This document shows, piece after piece, positions 1 to 12,052 of a stretch of DNA of 64,000 nucleotides (position 1 is the stretch's first letter; each line of letters opens with the position of its first letter). Source of the DNA: Heloderma charlesbogerti. Its lineage: Eukaryota; Chordata; Lepidosauria; Squamata; Helodermatidae. A model generated the notes under the pieces. The model was not told the DNA's origin. It saw nothing but the letters and a program-made list of their open reading frames with translations, and searched no databases. The stretch covers positions 744,001 through 808,000 of the forward strand of contig JANEZZ010002877.1 of the NCBI GenBank assembly GCA_026122225.1, in the 5' to 3' direction. A program made the translations under genes and the position numbers.

Positions 1-321
1 AGCACTTGAAAAGCGTCTGATTTTGAGCAGGTATAGATGAAGAAAAGCTGATTATAGATGAAGTGGTATCCTGATTTTTTATTTTTTATTTTTACAATTG
101 GCTAATACAAAATTTCATAAAAGTACCATTTCTGTGATTCCCAGATACCTCAGATGCATCACGTATAAGCAAAAGGGTCCAGTCTTCAATGTAAACTATA
201 CCCCTTCAAGTCTAAATGGGATCCTCACCTCTCCCACCTCTAGTAAGTAAAGTAGGGTGCAGTGAGTGTCCCATCTAGGTTGCACAATCTGTTCACAGGC
301 TAGATTGAGGCTTTTAGGGCG

Positions 322-736
322 TAGGGATGGGTTATCATTTCATTTCAGTTTGTTTTTGATAAGAATTTACCAAAATTGGCAGATGTTTTCATATTCAGGA
401 AGGAAAGAATGTAAGATTAAATAATGTGGGAGAAAGCAAAACCAACAGAGCTTTGAGCACTTTGCTCTTAATAGTCTGGGTTTGAAACCTTGTGAATTCA
501 ACCATGTTTATGGTGCTGAGTTAGGGTTGCCACCTCTTTTTTTGTTTTTTTACCAGTTCCTATATAGCAGGCAGGTACGGCATGCTAGGAATAACTGTGC
601 CTGTTGAGTTTGGCCTAGGCAAATGGGTCAGAATTTCATTTATAGCTTCATTTTAGTTGGCATATTGGTTCAAGAATAGCGAATTATGTAAGTTTACATT
701 AAAATGTGAATCAAATTAATTTCTCCCCCATCCCTA
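322..736. mobile_element. hAT-like non-autonomous element, AT-rich, TAGGGATG ends
   Basis: The left end reads TAGGGATGGGTTATCATTT and the right end CCCCCATCCCTA, an inverted TAGGGATGGG-type terminus. The interior (about 415 bp) is AT-rich with no ORF. Internal text such as GAATTCAACCATG recurs near 34780, marking the same family. The bases outside the ends do not form a recognisable 8-bp duplication, so the superfamily call comes from the better copy at 13230-13645. Confidence 0.6.
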
Positions 737-1917
737 ACTAAAATGAATGCCTCTCTGTTGTACAGAAGTGCTGGGCAAACATGCTGTGATGTGCCTTTAA
801 CCACATTATAATTCTACTATTCTACTATTTCTACTAGATTCATATCACAATAGCTAGTCTATGCATTGGCTTTCAACACAGCCCAGCTTAAATTGAAATG
901 GAGGGTGATTAAAAATGGTCAGGTTCATAGCTTACAGAAGTCACAAGATTGGGAGTTTTTAACATGTTGTGTTTGCTTATGCAGTAGAAACCACTTATCA
1001 CTCACACTGCAATGAAGGCTCACTTATGTTGACAATAAATTTAATTTATAGAGGGAAAATAACCTTGCAACTGGTGCTGGAGTTGAGCAAGGTGTTTAAA
1101 ACAGGATTGTATGCAAGAATATAAAGGACAGAAGGCTTGATGGCTCATGACTTTAGAGCCATCTGCAACATTTCATATAGTCATTGCAGAAGCAACAGCC
1201 ATGCTCCACCTCATTAGCTTAAGACACAAGCTGCAAAGTGTCTACTGCATAGATTGATATACTTGGCACATACGAGAAACAAGCACCAGAGTGTGCTGAT
1301 CATCATGTTAAAAGAAGCAAAACTTTCTAAAGTAAATCTTTTTTGTATAAACACATCTGGCAAAAACCAGGCTGGTTTCACCCTCTGGTTCAAAAGCTAA
1401 CTATGTTTAATTAGTAGTAACCATGGACTGCATTAGTAAATACAACTAGGGATATTAGTATTGATGATGATGATGAATAATTATATATCACTCCACATCA
1501 AAGATTTCAGAATGGTGAACAAGATAAAAGAATAAAACACCTTATTAAAACAATTAAAACACTATAAAAGGAACAGATTCTGAACTTAATAAACCACGGC
1601 TGGTCACTCAAGGAAGGCCTCTCAAAATAACAATGTCTTCAAGAGACAATAATAACAATTAGTAGCCATTTTGTGTAATGCTGAGCCATAGTTATGCTAG
1701 GGGGGAATTCATAAGCTGAGGGAGGAGGAAGGTTTGATGGTGCGTCAGGCTATTAGGCAGTGTTGCACTGGAACTGGGCCCTGGGAATATACTGAAGGTG
1801 AGGGCTCTAAACATTAAATAAAAGAAGAAAGAAATATCCCCACTACCTAAGGAGAACATAGGAACTCCTTTTCTAATGTGGAAAGAATTATCAACATGGT
1901 TTTAACACATGACTTAC
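737..1917. other. Intron, no gene seen
   Basis: AT-rich intron of CLSTN2 to the left of its last visible exon. I see no exon, RNA gene or clear repeat here. The gap 3015-4785 is the same kind of sequence apart from a short imperfect ATGACTATT-type repeat near 4617-4680. Confidence 0.5.
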
Positions 1918-2063
1918 CTCTAGATTAAATTCATTGCTGGTGTAACGCCCATTCAGCTCTGAACATTTGATTCTAAACTTCCTGTCAAAAATGGAAGATG
2001 TGTGCCAATTACGATAGCGAACTTGTCGCAAGACCTGTTCATAGTTTTTCATTGTGTCCACAC
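1918..2063 (-). CDS. CLSTN2: Calsyntenin-2 exon, exon 6 of 6 in window
   Basis: Minus-strand exon of 146 nt, acceptor TGCTGCTTCAG, donor GTAAGT. It reads VDTMKNYEQVLRQVRYRNWH, then TSSIFDRKFRIKCSELNGRY and TSNEFNLE. The RYRNW and RIKCSELNGRYTSNEFNLEV segments fit calsyntenin-2. It leaves in phase 0. The remaining juxtamembrane, transmembrane and acidic cytoplasmic exons are not visible in 1-1917 and must lie past the left edge. Confidence 0.94.
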
Positions 2064-2843
2064 CTGAAGCAGCAACACAGTATTAGTAAGTGAAGGGAAA
2101 TGCACAAGGAAAACGCCATAGCTATGAAAGAAAATTTGTTATGTGCTTGTGGCAAATAAAGTAGATTTAATAAGACGAATGTCAAAATACGACATTAAAA
2201 GCTTGTGGCTCAGATGACAGTAAGTAAGGACAATCCTATATGTTTGGAAACTATAATGAGAATAAACAGACATATCATCACCAACATTGGTTCAATAACG
2301 ATGATTTCACAAGAGGCACTTGGGTTTCCCACATCGCACAATGACATCATTATCAACCGATATTCTTCGTGTCAATGTTTTGAATGTACAAGTATGAATA
2401 ATTTTCTAGTGCAGGAAAGGCTATTTCATTCAACATGTGGAGAGCAGAAGCATGTGTATGACAGAAATGACATTCATCTTTAGGGTTGCATCTGTTCAGA
2501 GAAACAGGAAAATGTCCACGCACAAGATTATTACTTTGGATTTAAAAAAGGAAAGTCTGGTCTCATAAGGAAAAACATAAAGAATCTACCTGTTTACTTT
2601 TGGAAGTCACCAATAATCAGAGATTTACATTAAAAGGAAGGCAGATTCTTCTCTCTCTAGCACAACTGTCAGAGAACAAATACTTATTCAATGGATTTGG
2701 GGCTCTTTACTGTGCAGCATGCTAATGAGTTCTTCTTTTTTCTTAAACGTAAGGCTACAGCTTCCAAAGCACAGCCTAGACATTTAATTTTAAACTCATT
2801 AACACAGAGAAATGAAAGAAGATGATAAAAAAATGAACCATAC

Positions 2844-3014
2844 CATATATTGAATAGCCTGATGTAGAATTTGTAGAATCTAAATGTTTTCCTTGAAGTT
2901 CTTTTCGATCTAATTCTAAACACTCTTGCCTGGGGTCCAGTTCTGCCCCAATTACTAAAATGTCACAAAAATCCAAGTTGTGGTGCATTTCTTCTAACAT
3001 AACTGGCTTATGAA
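2844..3014 (-). CDS. CLSTN2: Calsyntenin-2 exon, exon 5 of 6 in window
   Basis: Minus-strand exon of 171 nt, acceptor CTGTCCTCAG, donor GTATGG. It reads HKPVMLEEMHHNLDFCDILV, then IGAELDPRQECLELDRKEL and HLDSTNSTSGYSIYG. The LDPRQECLEL and NST.GYSIYG segments match what I remember of calsyntenin-2 better than calsyntenin-1 or -3, and are the main reason for the symbol. It enters in phase 1 and leaves in phase 1. Confidence 0.93.
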
Positions 3015-4789
3015 CTGAGGACAGAAAAAAAGAGATATCCAAAAGAATCAGACTTTAAAAAGAAGTTATGTTGATAATATTCACTGTGAAGCTAAGCTAT
3101 CAGTTTTCTATAGGAACAATTCTTGAATAACTCAGGGTATTTGAAATGATGCCTACAGTAATAAAACTAAAGTAAGTGACACTTGACTGACTGGGACATA
3201 AAATACTAGGACAATTATAAGATGCACTGTAGCACAATATAGGCCCTGGAAGTATCTGGGATATACAAAACTGAAAATTAATCTTAGAAACATATTTACA
3301 TGTAGATAATTTTGCTGTTTGGTTGTCAATGTGCATTGACACCAACTAAACAATACAAAATGCAATACATTGATACATGTAAGCAAGGAATTTTGAACTC
3401 GAGCAATACCTCTGTTTATGATCAATTCCAAAATCTGTATTAGGGCAATACCTTTATAAGGCCAAGACAAGGTCCCAAACATGTGCAAACTTTTGAAATC
3501 TCCAGATCTCTTTATCAGCCAAGATGTTACAAAAAACAAGTTGGGGGAAGTGGAGGGAAAAATGCTGACTTGTTGTTACATTCATTAAGTCTTCATGGTC
3601 GGAGTCTTAAGATAAAATGTGGGAAGAAGCTATAGACGTTCAAATTAGGCTTTACCATGTGATAGTACATCTTCTCTTTTACATTCTGGCTTAAAGAATG
3701 AGAGGGGATCCTGTACCATCTGTTTGTAGAACTACATAACCATTAACGGCAACACTTGTAAAACCTAAGATGCAAATTCACTCTACTTCACTATAGAGAA
3801 TAACAACTATCTTGTCACAGAAAAGCTTGCAAATTTCGTACTTAGCTGTCTGGTCCACTTGGCATCAAGTAGCTGGAAAATTGACTTTAACACCTCTCTC
3901 TCATGGGATACATTTTTAAAAAGGGAATTCTGTTGTAGAAACTTCTTTCTACAGTTACTAAGGGCTGATCTAAATGTTACGGCCCCACATAAGATTACCG
4001 AAAAACCCTTCAGCACGGTGGTTCTTATCTTCTGGGTAAACATCTAAAAACTCCCTACGATCTCTGTTGTTTGAACTGCATGCAGTGTCTGCAAGCCAGG
4101 GCTGCAAGCCTGGCAGCAATGGTGCTAGTTTACAAATGCTGCATGATATTTGGGTGCTGAGGATTGTTAATCTGCATGCAGTGCAACCATAGGGAAGAGC
4201 TTCTCAGGAACCTCAGTGTGGAAGCTGTAATGTTTAAATTGGCTCTAAGGGTCCTAGTAAAAACAAAAGTGGTCCTGGAGATAAGAAGTGTAGGCAAACC
4301 ATCGCCATGTCCTAATTGCTCTAACTGTTTGGATGTTCCCTGAGAAGTCATCTTTGATCACTTTTAGATTGAGGAATGAATGAGTCATATTTGCATTAAT
4401 TCCCTCAACTGCATCAAATATTTATTTACAAATGCTAGGAAATGAACTTTTCACATTTTTAACTATAAAAGAAACTAATTCATACAGAAAAGTAGTTTAA
4501 CTGAAATACATGACAGAAAAAGTATCATCATTCAATGTCAAGAAAGAATGTTAGTTTTCAACATATACTGCAGCATTCTACTTTTTCTAGCTATAATTAA
4601 TAACAGCAGGGTATGCATATGACTATTATGACTATGGCAATTATGACTATGACTATTATGACAAGCATATGACTATTATGGACTTTCATGCTTTGTTTGT
4701 AACATAGTAGGCTATCAACAAGTTGCTAACAAGTGGTAAAGAAGGTGCTCCTGAAGAAGCCTGAAGAAATCCCTGGACCCAAGGATTTG

Positions 4790-5815
4790 TGATAGCTGTC
4801 ACTCAGTTGTGAATATTCCATTTCTATGGAACATGAGTGAGAGGGTTGTGGTGGGACAACTGCAAGCATTCTTGGACGAAACCAGTTATCTAGACCCATT
4901 CCAGTCTGGGTTCAGGCCTGGTTTTAGGACTGAATTGGTCTTGACTGCCCAGTTGGATGGCTTTTATTGAGAAAGGGACAAAGGACGAGCAACCTTGCTC
5001 TTCTCACTCAGTCTGTCTGTGGCTTTTGATACCATCAACCATGGTATCCGCCTGGACCAGCTCCATGGGATGTGTACTGGGGGTATTGTATTACTCTGGC
5101 TCCACTCTTACTTATGGGATCAGTGACAAAGAGTAGTGCTGGGGGAGTGCACTTTGGCCCCTTGGCACTTGTTCTATGAGATGCCACAGGCCACTATTTT
5201 GTCTCCAGTGGTTTTTAATATCTATATAAAGCCATTGGGAGTGAGATCTGAGGATCTGGACTGAGGTGCCATCAGTATGGGGATGACACCCAGTTCTGTT
5301 TCTCCATAACATCTGAATAAGGTGTGGCTGTGCAGGCTCTGAAGTGGTGCTTGGACACAGTGTTGAGCTGGATGAAGGCCAATAAACTGACTTTGAATCC
5401 TGGCAAGATGGAAGCACTGTAGGTAGGTGGGTCAGAGGTCTGGGAAATAGGTCAGTTGCCTCTCCTGGATGGGGTTGCACTATCCCTGAAGGAACAGGTG
5501 TGTAGCTTGGGGATGCTCCTAGATCCATCTTTGTCACTAGAAGCTCAAGTGGTTTCAGTGGCAGCAGCACACACTCTCTGGAATGCATTCCCCAATGACA
5601 TGAGGCAGATGTCTTCTGTGTTGATCTTTAGATGTCTGCTCAAGGTCTGCCTCTTCATGCAGGCTTTGCCCAAGGGGTGATCCAGCCAGTATGGTTATAA
5701 TCAACCACTGTGATTAGTTTATTGTGCCGTTATTGTTATACGTTATATTTTTATTATTCTATTAACCACTTTGACAGTTCACTAGAAAGCAGTATATAAA
5801 TTTATGTAATAAGTA
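4790..5815 (+). mobile_element. Degenerate L2/CR1-group LINE fragment
   Basis: Plus-strand remains of a reverse transcriptase. Recognisable pieces are LDPFQSGFRPG near 4890, FDTINHGI near 5026, a corrupted YADD region (CHQYGDDTQF) near 5270 and LTLNPGKME near 5388. Many stops and frameshifts break it. The 3' part at 5560-5815 encodes the tail peptide AHTLWNAFPNDMRQ and ends in AT-rich sequence. This is an old, dead copy of the same group as the better ones at 17785-20545 and 44780-46174. Confidence 0.8.
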
Positions 5816-6149
5816 AAAATAAATCATAAAGTAATTTTAATGTGAACTTTGCATTCAGAATGCTTTCTGAGCACTGGTATGAAGACAAATTAGAAAACTA
5901 GTACTTTGAATTACTATACAAACATTTTTTTAGATATATGAACTCCCTCATCATTAAAGATCTCAGCTTCTCTGAAGCTTTGAAAGACATAATTCTGGAA
6001 GTAAACATGAATTGATCATAACATGATTCATGAGAAATGTTTGCTTAATCTGTTCTTAATAAAGTCTAGTAATAGACACTCAATAGCCACCCTGGTTAAC
6101 TTGTTACATTGTATAATCAGCGTCACACTTATCAGGGAAAGACAGCTAA

Positions 6150-6544
6150 GGGAGCAATCCTATCAGGACAGGCAGCTGCCTCCGAACTTGGAGGCGACCG
6201 CCTATCCAATGCAAGGCGGGCGGAGTGCTCTGCCACCCTGCATTTGCGGCAGCTCAGAGTGGGGAGGGGGAGGCCAGAAGATGTGTAGGAAGCGTCGTAC
6301 CTGCACTTCTGCACTCCCCGACCCTCCCCACTCCTGGAAATGCCCCCTTTTGCCCCGCTCCATACTGTTCTTCTGAGCAAGGAGCCCAGGGACATCCCAT
6401 GCTACTTACGAGGTGGCAGGGGAGGAGGCAGGGAGGTGGTTCTCCAGGAACCAACCTCAGAGCATGGGCTCCGTGGTCAGTTTCCGGAAACTGACCAATC
6501 CCATGGCCATCTAGCTGCTGTCTAGTGGCTGTAGGATTGTGCCC
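6150..6544. mobile_element. MITE with GGGNGCAATCCTA inverted ends (PIF/Harbinger-like?)
   Basis: A 395-bp non-coding element beginning GGGAGCAATCCTATC and ending GTAGGATTGTGCCC. It is flanked by TAA on the left and TAG on the right, resembling a 3-bp TWA-type target duplication. The interior shares blocks (GCAGCCTCCGA, TATCCAATGCAAGGC, TCTAGTGGC) with the copy at 50045-50446. The overlapping ORFs on both strands are chance frames in GC-rich sequence. Confidence 0.65.
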
Positions 6545-7290
6545 TAGATGAATTCTAAAGAGACTGAGGTGGAGATGACCAACTGCACCATGCTTGACTG
6601 CATGCTGCTATGTGCAAGGTTGATTTTGCCCTTGCCCCAGCCCCTCAGAGGAATGAAGCTTGGGGGTCAGGGGGAAGGACTAAAGGACACAAAGGATCCA
6701 ACCAGTCCGACCCATCAGAGGACAGCATAGGGGGCCTATTTCAGGTGCCCTACCTCCCTCTCTGGCATATGCTTTTGCCATCAACATCCTCCCCTGCTTC
6801 TTGTGTCAGTGCAGGAGATGACAGTACTCTGCTGAGGCTTTGAGCCTGTGTAGCATTGCTTAAGCAAGAAAAACCACAGGCCATAGTGATTTCCCTACGT
6901 CTCATCTTAGCATTAGTTAGTCTGCACTGGGGATGGGAGAAAGTGGGTCAGTTGGGAGTAGGGATGGGTGAATCTCAAGTTTGGTTCCATTCAGTTTCTC
7001 ATTGTGGTTTGGCCTGATTCTACATCAATGTACAATACTAATACTAATACTAATAATATCTATTTTATTTCTAGAAGTCCACATGAAAATTATATGCATT
7101 TTCATGTTCACTTCTCCTAATATATGCATTTTTGCATACATAATGTATGCATTTTTATGTGCAGTTTTTGCTAATATATGCATTTTTCAAACTATTTTCT
7201 ATTTTCTCATTCATTTCTGTATGTTTGGGGGTTTTTTTTACTCTGTGCATTTCTTTTTGCACTTTTCCATACTATATGGATGTTTGTGTG

Positions 7291-7812
7291 TGTCAGGGTG
7301 GAAACTGAGCCAATAGGACCCCAGAGCAGTTCTGATTCTGAGGAGGATCAGCAATCCATGGGAGAGGAGCTCGCTCATCTCTCACAAGCACAGCAGCTGG
7401 CAGAGATTCCTCCTGCCAGCATTCCTGGGATAGATAGTGACCCTGGCAGCAAGAGAGCGCTGGAGGGGGGCTTGCTGGACGCTCGGCGCCAACGCAGGGA
7501 GCAACGACAGATGGAGATATAGCGTTCGTTTGACGCGCAAGCAACAGTCGCGTCCCGAGGACCCAAGGGAAAGAGGGAGGATCTCTCCCTAGCCCATACG
7601 TTCAGGGTCTTCCTGTGATTCTCCTTCAAACGGGGACCAACTGCCTTACCTGGAGCATAGGCTACTCTGCTATCTTTCCCCAGGGCTGTTCCTTGCTTAG
7701 TCACTGGTGATTAGCATCTGAAAGAGTCATTAAGTTGTAAAAGGAATAAAGCCTCGTGTCTTGAGTTGGCTATTGGAGGTGACTGTAAGAGGCAGCTAGG
7801 GCGCTCCTGACA
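7291..7812 (+). mobile_element. Solo LTR of an LTR retroelement (522 bp)
   Basis: Begins TGTCAGGGTGGAAACTGAG and ends GGCGCTCCTGACA, so it has TG...CA termini within short inverted TGTC/GACA ends. It is flanked by a perfect 5-bp duplication GTGTG (7286-7290 and 7813-7817). A polyadenylation signal AATAAA lies near 7745. No primer-binding site, gag or pol is adjacent, so this is a solo LTR. Strand is set by the AATAAA. The small ORFs across it are not genes. Confidence 0.85.
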
Positions 7813-7884
7813 GTGTGCTCTTTTCCCAAATGTGCATCAAATTTCAGAAAGTGCGAATTTTGGTGCATAATTCAATCCCAGTTT

Positions 7885-8090
7885 GCTCATTAGGAACATA
7901 GGAAGGTGCCTTATACTGAGTCAGACAATGGGTCTATCTAGCCCGGTATTGTCGACCCTGACTGGCAGCTGCTCTCTAGGGTTTCAAGCAGGATTCTCTC
8001 CTCACCCTATCTGGAGAAGCCAAGGATCAAACCTGGGACCTTCTGCATGCAAAGCAGGTGCTCTGTCACACTGAGCTATGGCCCCTCCCT
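7885..8090 (-). mobile_element. tRNA-derived SINE
   Basis: Read on the minus strand, the head is GGGCCATAGCTCAGTG, then GAGCACCTGCTTTGCATGCA and CAGGTTTGATCC, a tRNA-like A box and B box. The tail ends CTTCCTATGTTCCTAATG. A 3' fragment of the same SINE appears at 43585-43635. It is not a working tRNA gene because the acceptor stem cannot close. Confidence 0.75.
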
Positions 8091-8338
8091 CATTGGTTTG
8101 GCATGTGCAAATTTGGTAAATTTGCATAAAAATTCAGACAGAGTGAATTTCTCACCCATTCCTAGCTGAGATTACTCTTGCAGATAAGCCATTTAAGAAA
8201 GCTGTGATCCAGTTTAACCCAATAATATTGTATTGTATTGTGTCTTTAGGAGCAGGCCAATACTTTGTAATACACATGAGCAAGGCATGGGTTAGCTGTG
8301 GATACAAGGGAAATGTGTGTGTGTGCGCGCGAGTGTGC

Positions 8339-8340
<2 letters not shown>

Positions 8341-8369
<29 letters not shown>
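8341..8369. repeat. (GA)n microsatellite
   Basis: Uninterrupted GA dinucleotides following a short GT/GC-rich run. Confidence 0.95.
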
Positions 8370-8371
<2 letters not shown>

Positions 8372-8750
8372 CCTTCACACTGAGCTTTTATCCTGAGATT
8401 GAGATTGCTCCTTCACAGAAGTTTGCAGGCTCTTTACATGATGCTGTGAACCTCCAAGGCATCTCCTGCACTAAATACCCTTTGTTCTTTTTAAAAATAG
8501 ATCCCAGATAATGAGCTATCAAATTACCCCATTGTGTTCCACTTCAGTTTCCTCCGTGAAAAGAGCAAAAGCGGCAAGAAGAGGAGCGAGATCAATGAAA
8601 GATAATGGAAGACTCAGATATGGGGAGAAAGAGGGGGAAAGGGGTGGGGAGAAAGGAAGCACGCAAAAAAGGGAGTCGTCATGCTCCTGCATTTAAAACG
8701 GAAGCAGAAAGCCCGATTTTAAATGCAGAATTTTAGGCTGGTGTAGAGAT
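8370..8750. mobile_element. Unclassified interspersed repeat, copy A (about 380 bp)
   Basis: The sequence from GAGCTTTTATCCTGAGATTG to TTAGGCTGGTGTAGAGATGC recurs at 46868-48110, where it is split by a CR1. Shared landmarks are GATAATGAGCTATCAAAT, CCTCCGTGAAAAGAG and ACGGAAGCAGAA. No clear terminal repeat or ORF was found, so the class is unknown. Confidence 0.7.
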
Positions 8751-9449
8751 GCCCAGAGAGGTGGGGATGGATGAGGAGATTGGATATGAACAGCATAAGC
8801 AGAGGTCTAGCAGCATCTGAAGGGAGAAAGGAAATAGTCAAAGATAATGCCAGAAAGATCAGAAACAATCAGAAATGAAAGATGAAATCATCTCTATCAC
8901 TATGAAAAAGGAAAACAGAGGTGGGAGGGTTTGAGTGGAAAAATGAACAAGTTTCATTATTTTTTTGCTGAACTTTATTGTCTTTCTTATTGAACTTTCT
9001 AGTTTATTGGCAATACTGGTTTATCTTATCTCCATCATCAGCAACCTACAACCATCTGCATCTCTTTTTATATATATATAGACTTAAAAATTAAACTCTA
9101 ATTTAAAATATACACTATTACTTTTCCTCTAGGCCAGTGACTTGATTACAGTGCGGCAGCTAATAATTCGGAGGCGGTCTTTCTTTGATAGGTGGAAGCC
9201 TTCATTTGATTACTGGAATCATCACATTATAGACTGTAAAGTGCAAAAAACGACTGTGTGCACAATTTGATCCGTATGAATTTAAGTGCTATGAGTTTTT
9301 CATTCAATACTCTGCACAAACCCGAAGATATGGGAAATAGATTTAAAAATGAGCCTGGCTTATCATGATTTATTTGCAGCAGGCCTATTGCTTATCATTG
9401 CATTGTACTCTAGAAAGTTAACTACTGAGCCAAGAATAGAGATATGTAA

Positions 9450-9520
9450 TGTCATCCTATGCCTGTTTACTTGGAAGTAAGCTCCAGTGAACTTATATAT
9501 GCATACAATCACAGCCTGAA
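9450..9520. repeat. Short CAATCCTATGC/AAGTAAGC-type repeat
   Basis: CATCCTATGCCTGTTTACTT and GGAAGTAAGCTCCAGTGAAC match a short repeat seen also near 15105-15190, 29570-29615 and 33450-33510. It appears to be an old, widespread family with near-inverted ends. Confidence 0.5.
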
Positions 9521-9859
9521 TTTGGGTAATTACCTACCAATATTGCTTCCATAACCCTGGAATGAAGATACGGGCGCTAGGTATGGGTTATATTATGGGA
9601 CACAACTGTATTTATACAAAGTCTAACAAGCACATGATTACTTAAATCAGCTCCATCCTTTCAGTATGAATTCTGCTGTCCATCAAGGTGAAGGCCAGGA
9701 ACACCTACTCCCACCACTCATTTCAAATGGGCAACACCACCCTGGTTCTAAGAAGTGGATAGATTTTAAACTGGTTGGTGTTCTTAAGTGCCCACACTCC
9801 TTGTGTGTGCAAAGAAATACCTTTAGGTGTCACCAGTCCTGAGTCAATAAACCTTAGGG

Positions 9860-10164
9860 CAAGGGTGGCCAACATGTGGCCCACACAGTCACATAGAGCC
9901 CCTCTGCTCTCTGGTGCAGCTTCCTCCCCCCCAAATATATTTTAAGTGAAAAATGCCATCTTTAGCACTAAAGGGTGCCAAAAAAGGTCAAATTTAGCTT
10001 TTTGACCTTTTTTGTACTCGATAGTGCTATGGATGCCATTTTCCCCGTTTCCCCCTGTTCCCCTGAAAACATCCTTTTCAGGTCATACAATGGACTGCCA
10101 ACCACAGAGGTGGGGGACAGGGGACAAAAATGCCCCACAGACCTCCCAAAGTTGCCCACCCCTG
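9860..10164. mobile_element. hAT-Charlie-like MITE, 305 bp
   Basis: Begins CAAGGGTGGCCAACATGTGG and ends GTTGCCCACCCCTG, the classic hAT CAGGGGTGG inverted terminus. Flanks CCTTAGGG (9852-9859) and CATTAGGG (10165-10172) match at 7 of 8 positions, an 8-bp target duplication. There is no transposase. The roughly 100-codon frames on both strands here are artefacts of this element. Confidence 0.85.
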
Positions 10165-10989
10165 CATTAGGGTTAATTATGCCATTGGTGCCCAAGGGTT
10201 GGGTTCCTTCCCTGTGTCTCCTTGAGCTAGTAATCTTTGAGAGGTTGGTCCAGGTAAACCTCTCTTCACCAATCTGATGTGCCAGGGTGCTCATTATTGT
10301 CTTTTCCTTTCCTGCTCTCTATACCGAACCTGCCAATTTGACCTCTTTAATTAAAAACAATCAATGGAAGAATAATAAACCCAAGGTGTCTGGCACTATG
10401 CACTTGGCCAATTCCAACGGAAACCTGAACAATTACTGCTTGGCTTCTAAGAAGTGACAAGCTAATCCTACCTGTCATGTACCCCACTGAGAAGACTGTT
10501 GCTGCTGGAGAAAGGAGGCCCAGGAGAGGAAGAGCTGCCTTAAGTATGGTGGTTGTCCTAACACCCCCCACTGGATGAACTGCACAAGGCAGCTTTGCCA
10601 ATGCATCTCTGCATCTTCCTCCTCCCATAGGATAGCTGTAAAGCACAAAAAGTAGTGGCTATTCCTATGTAATAAGTTATACTTTCTTTTCTCCAATTTG
10701 TGGTACACTGTACTGGTGGAAGCCATTAATTAAGGATACAAGACAGCCAAATGACTTCAGCCATACCCACACTGCAGAACATACAGTGGTCTTACAGTGT
10801 ACCTAAAACACTTTTGTACTACAGAAGTCTATGTAACTCCAACTACATCTGGAGCAATTTTAGCTGGGTCTGTTCTTTAACCCTAAGTATGTGAGAGGCA
10901 TTTTTCTCAGCAGGGTGTCATTCTTTTTACTGCTACTTAGCAGTCTCTACTGTCATAGAAATCATAATCTTAAAATGAAAACCACAAAC

Positions 10990-11216
10990 CTCTATCCACA
11001 GTTTCCTTCAAGTCAGGAGGATGTTCAGTTTTAGTGACTGTGCTGACAATTCTGATATCCGGTAAAAGAATCACACCTCCTTCATGTTCAAATTCTACAG
11101 CCGGTCTTGCAAAATGATCCATTCCACTTATTGTAATCTTGGGCTCCTTGGCCTGAAACACCATTACATAGGCATCTATATCTGGGATACTAATGCAGGT
11201 ATCTTCACCAAAACAT
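10990..11216 (-). CDS. CLSTN2: Calsyntenin-2 exon, exon 4 of 6 in window
   Basis: Minus-strand exon of 227 nt with a TTTTTCAG acceptor. It reads CFGEDTCISIPDIDAYVMVF, then QAKEPKITISGMDHFARPAV and LLPDIRIVSTVTKTEHPPD. The CFGEDTCISIP motif and the PDI(K/R)IVST motif are calsyntenin hallmarks. It enters in phase 2 and leaves in phase 1. The donor is GTTTGT, a weaker site than the other exons use, but the joined reading frame (VDR-VHKPVM) is smooth. The stretch after position 60 of the exon is less conserved between paralogues than its ends. Confidence 0.94.
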
Positions 11217-11903
11217 CTGAAAAATATATTATTCATTAACTTCATGGAAGAGGTTTTAGTATACAGTCTTCCTTTGCAAGAAACACACAGTCTAAGGAAA
11301 AACAATTCAACCAGTCGATGTATTGTTTTCAGAGTATCTGTATATTTGCCTTTTCATGTCTATCCACTGTCCATCTATGGAACTACTTGGTCCCATGTGA
11401 ACATTAGGAGCACAATTTCTCAAATTGCTTATGGGTAGCAGAGCATATCATTAGCAGGCACGATCTTTAGAAAGGTCAATGCACACATACCATTTAAACG
11501 CTTAAATAACATATCACAAACAGTCAATGGTTAAACCTGATTAGATGGCTTCTAATTGTTATGCAGTTTACATTAGGCACTCAAATTGATACTTAATGGG
11601 TTTGATATAGCTATCTTGTTAAATGTGCATCAAGAACCTAATCATCCATTTTATACTGAATGCATCAGGAGGCCATTTCACACTTATCCAGAACTCTATC
11701 TGAAGTCAGTGGGCAAATCGGAATTAAAGAATGACTCCATAGTTATTTAGTTATTTCATTATAAAACTAAAAGTACTTCTTAACCTGTTGGCCAAATCAT
11801 TAAAGTTCCAATTTTATTGATAAATGTTATTTGCATGTCATCATTTGATATGAAATTTACTGATGTACTTCTGGTTTAGTCAAGCTTAATTAATTTAACC
11901 TAC

Positions 11904-12052
11904 TGGACTTTGGATGAGACTCTTAGACGGCGAATGCCTGAGGTTGGAAATTGTCTTGAGTTGATATAGGAGACCTTCTGGAGGGCTTGATTTATATTCT
12001 CAATGTCATCTCCTTCTATAACAAGTACTGACTGGGAAGGATTGAAGTGATA
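11904..12052 (-). CDS. CLSTN2: Calsyntenin-2 exon, exon 3 of 6 in window
   Basis: Minus-strand exon of 149 nt, acceptor ACTGCCAG, donor GTAGGT. It reads YHFNPSQSVLVIEGDDIENI, then NQALQKVSYINSRQFPTSGI and RRLRVSSKVQ, a conserved extracellular calsyntenin segment. It enters in phase 0 and leaves in phase 2; the split glutamine codon is completed by the first base of the exon at 10990-11216. No ATG-to-stop frame covers it because it has no start codon of its own. Confidence 0.95.

Larger units (their letters stand above)
6959..8164. mobile_element. hAT-like element (TAGGGATG ends) split by a solo LTR and a SINE
   Basis: The left end is TAGGGATGGGTGAATCTC; the right end is GAATTTCTCACCCATTCCTA. 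Outside flanks GTTGGGAG and GCTGAGAT agree at 5 of 8 positions, compatible with a decayed 8-bp duplication. The interior repeats ATATGCATTTTT-like motifs. Two later insertions sit inside it: an LTR at 7291-7812 and a tRNA-derived SINE at 7885-8090. Confidence 0.55.

Noticed and set aside
2205..2483. 92-codon plus-strand ORF next to a CLSTN2 exon
   Set aside because: It lies in the intron antisense to the gene, with no homology or splice signals.
6023..6525. Cluster of 60-117-codon ORFs
   Set aside because: They are frames through a GC-rich MITE, with no family match.
7950..8090. tRNA gene on the minus strand
   Set aside because: A and B boxes are present but the acceptor stem does not close and the sequence continues into a SINE body. 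The same applies to the heads at 20786 and 47101.
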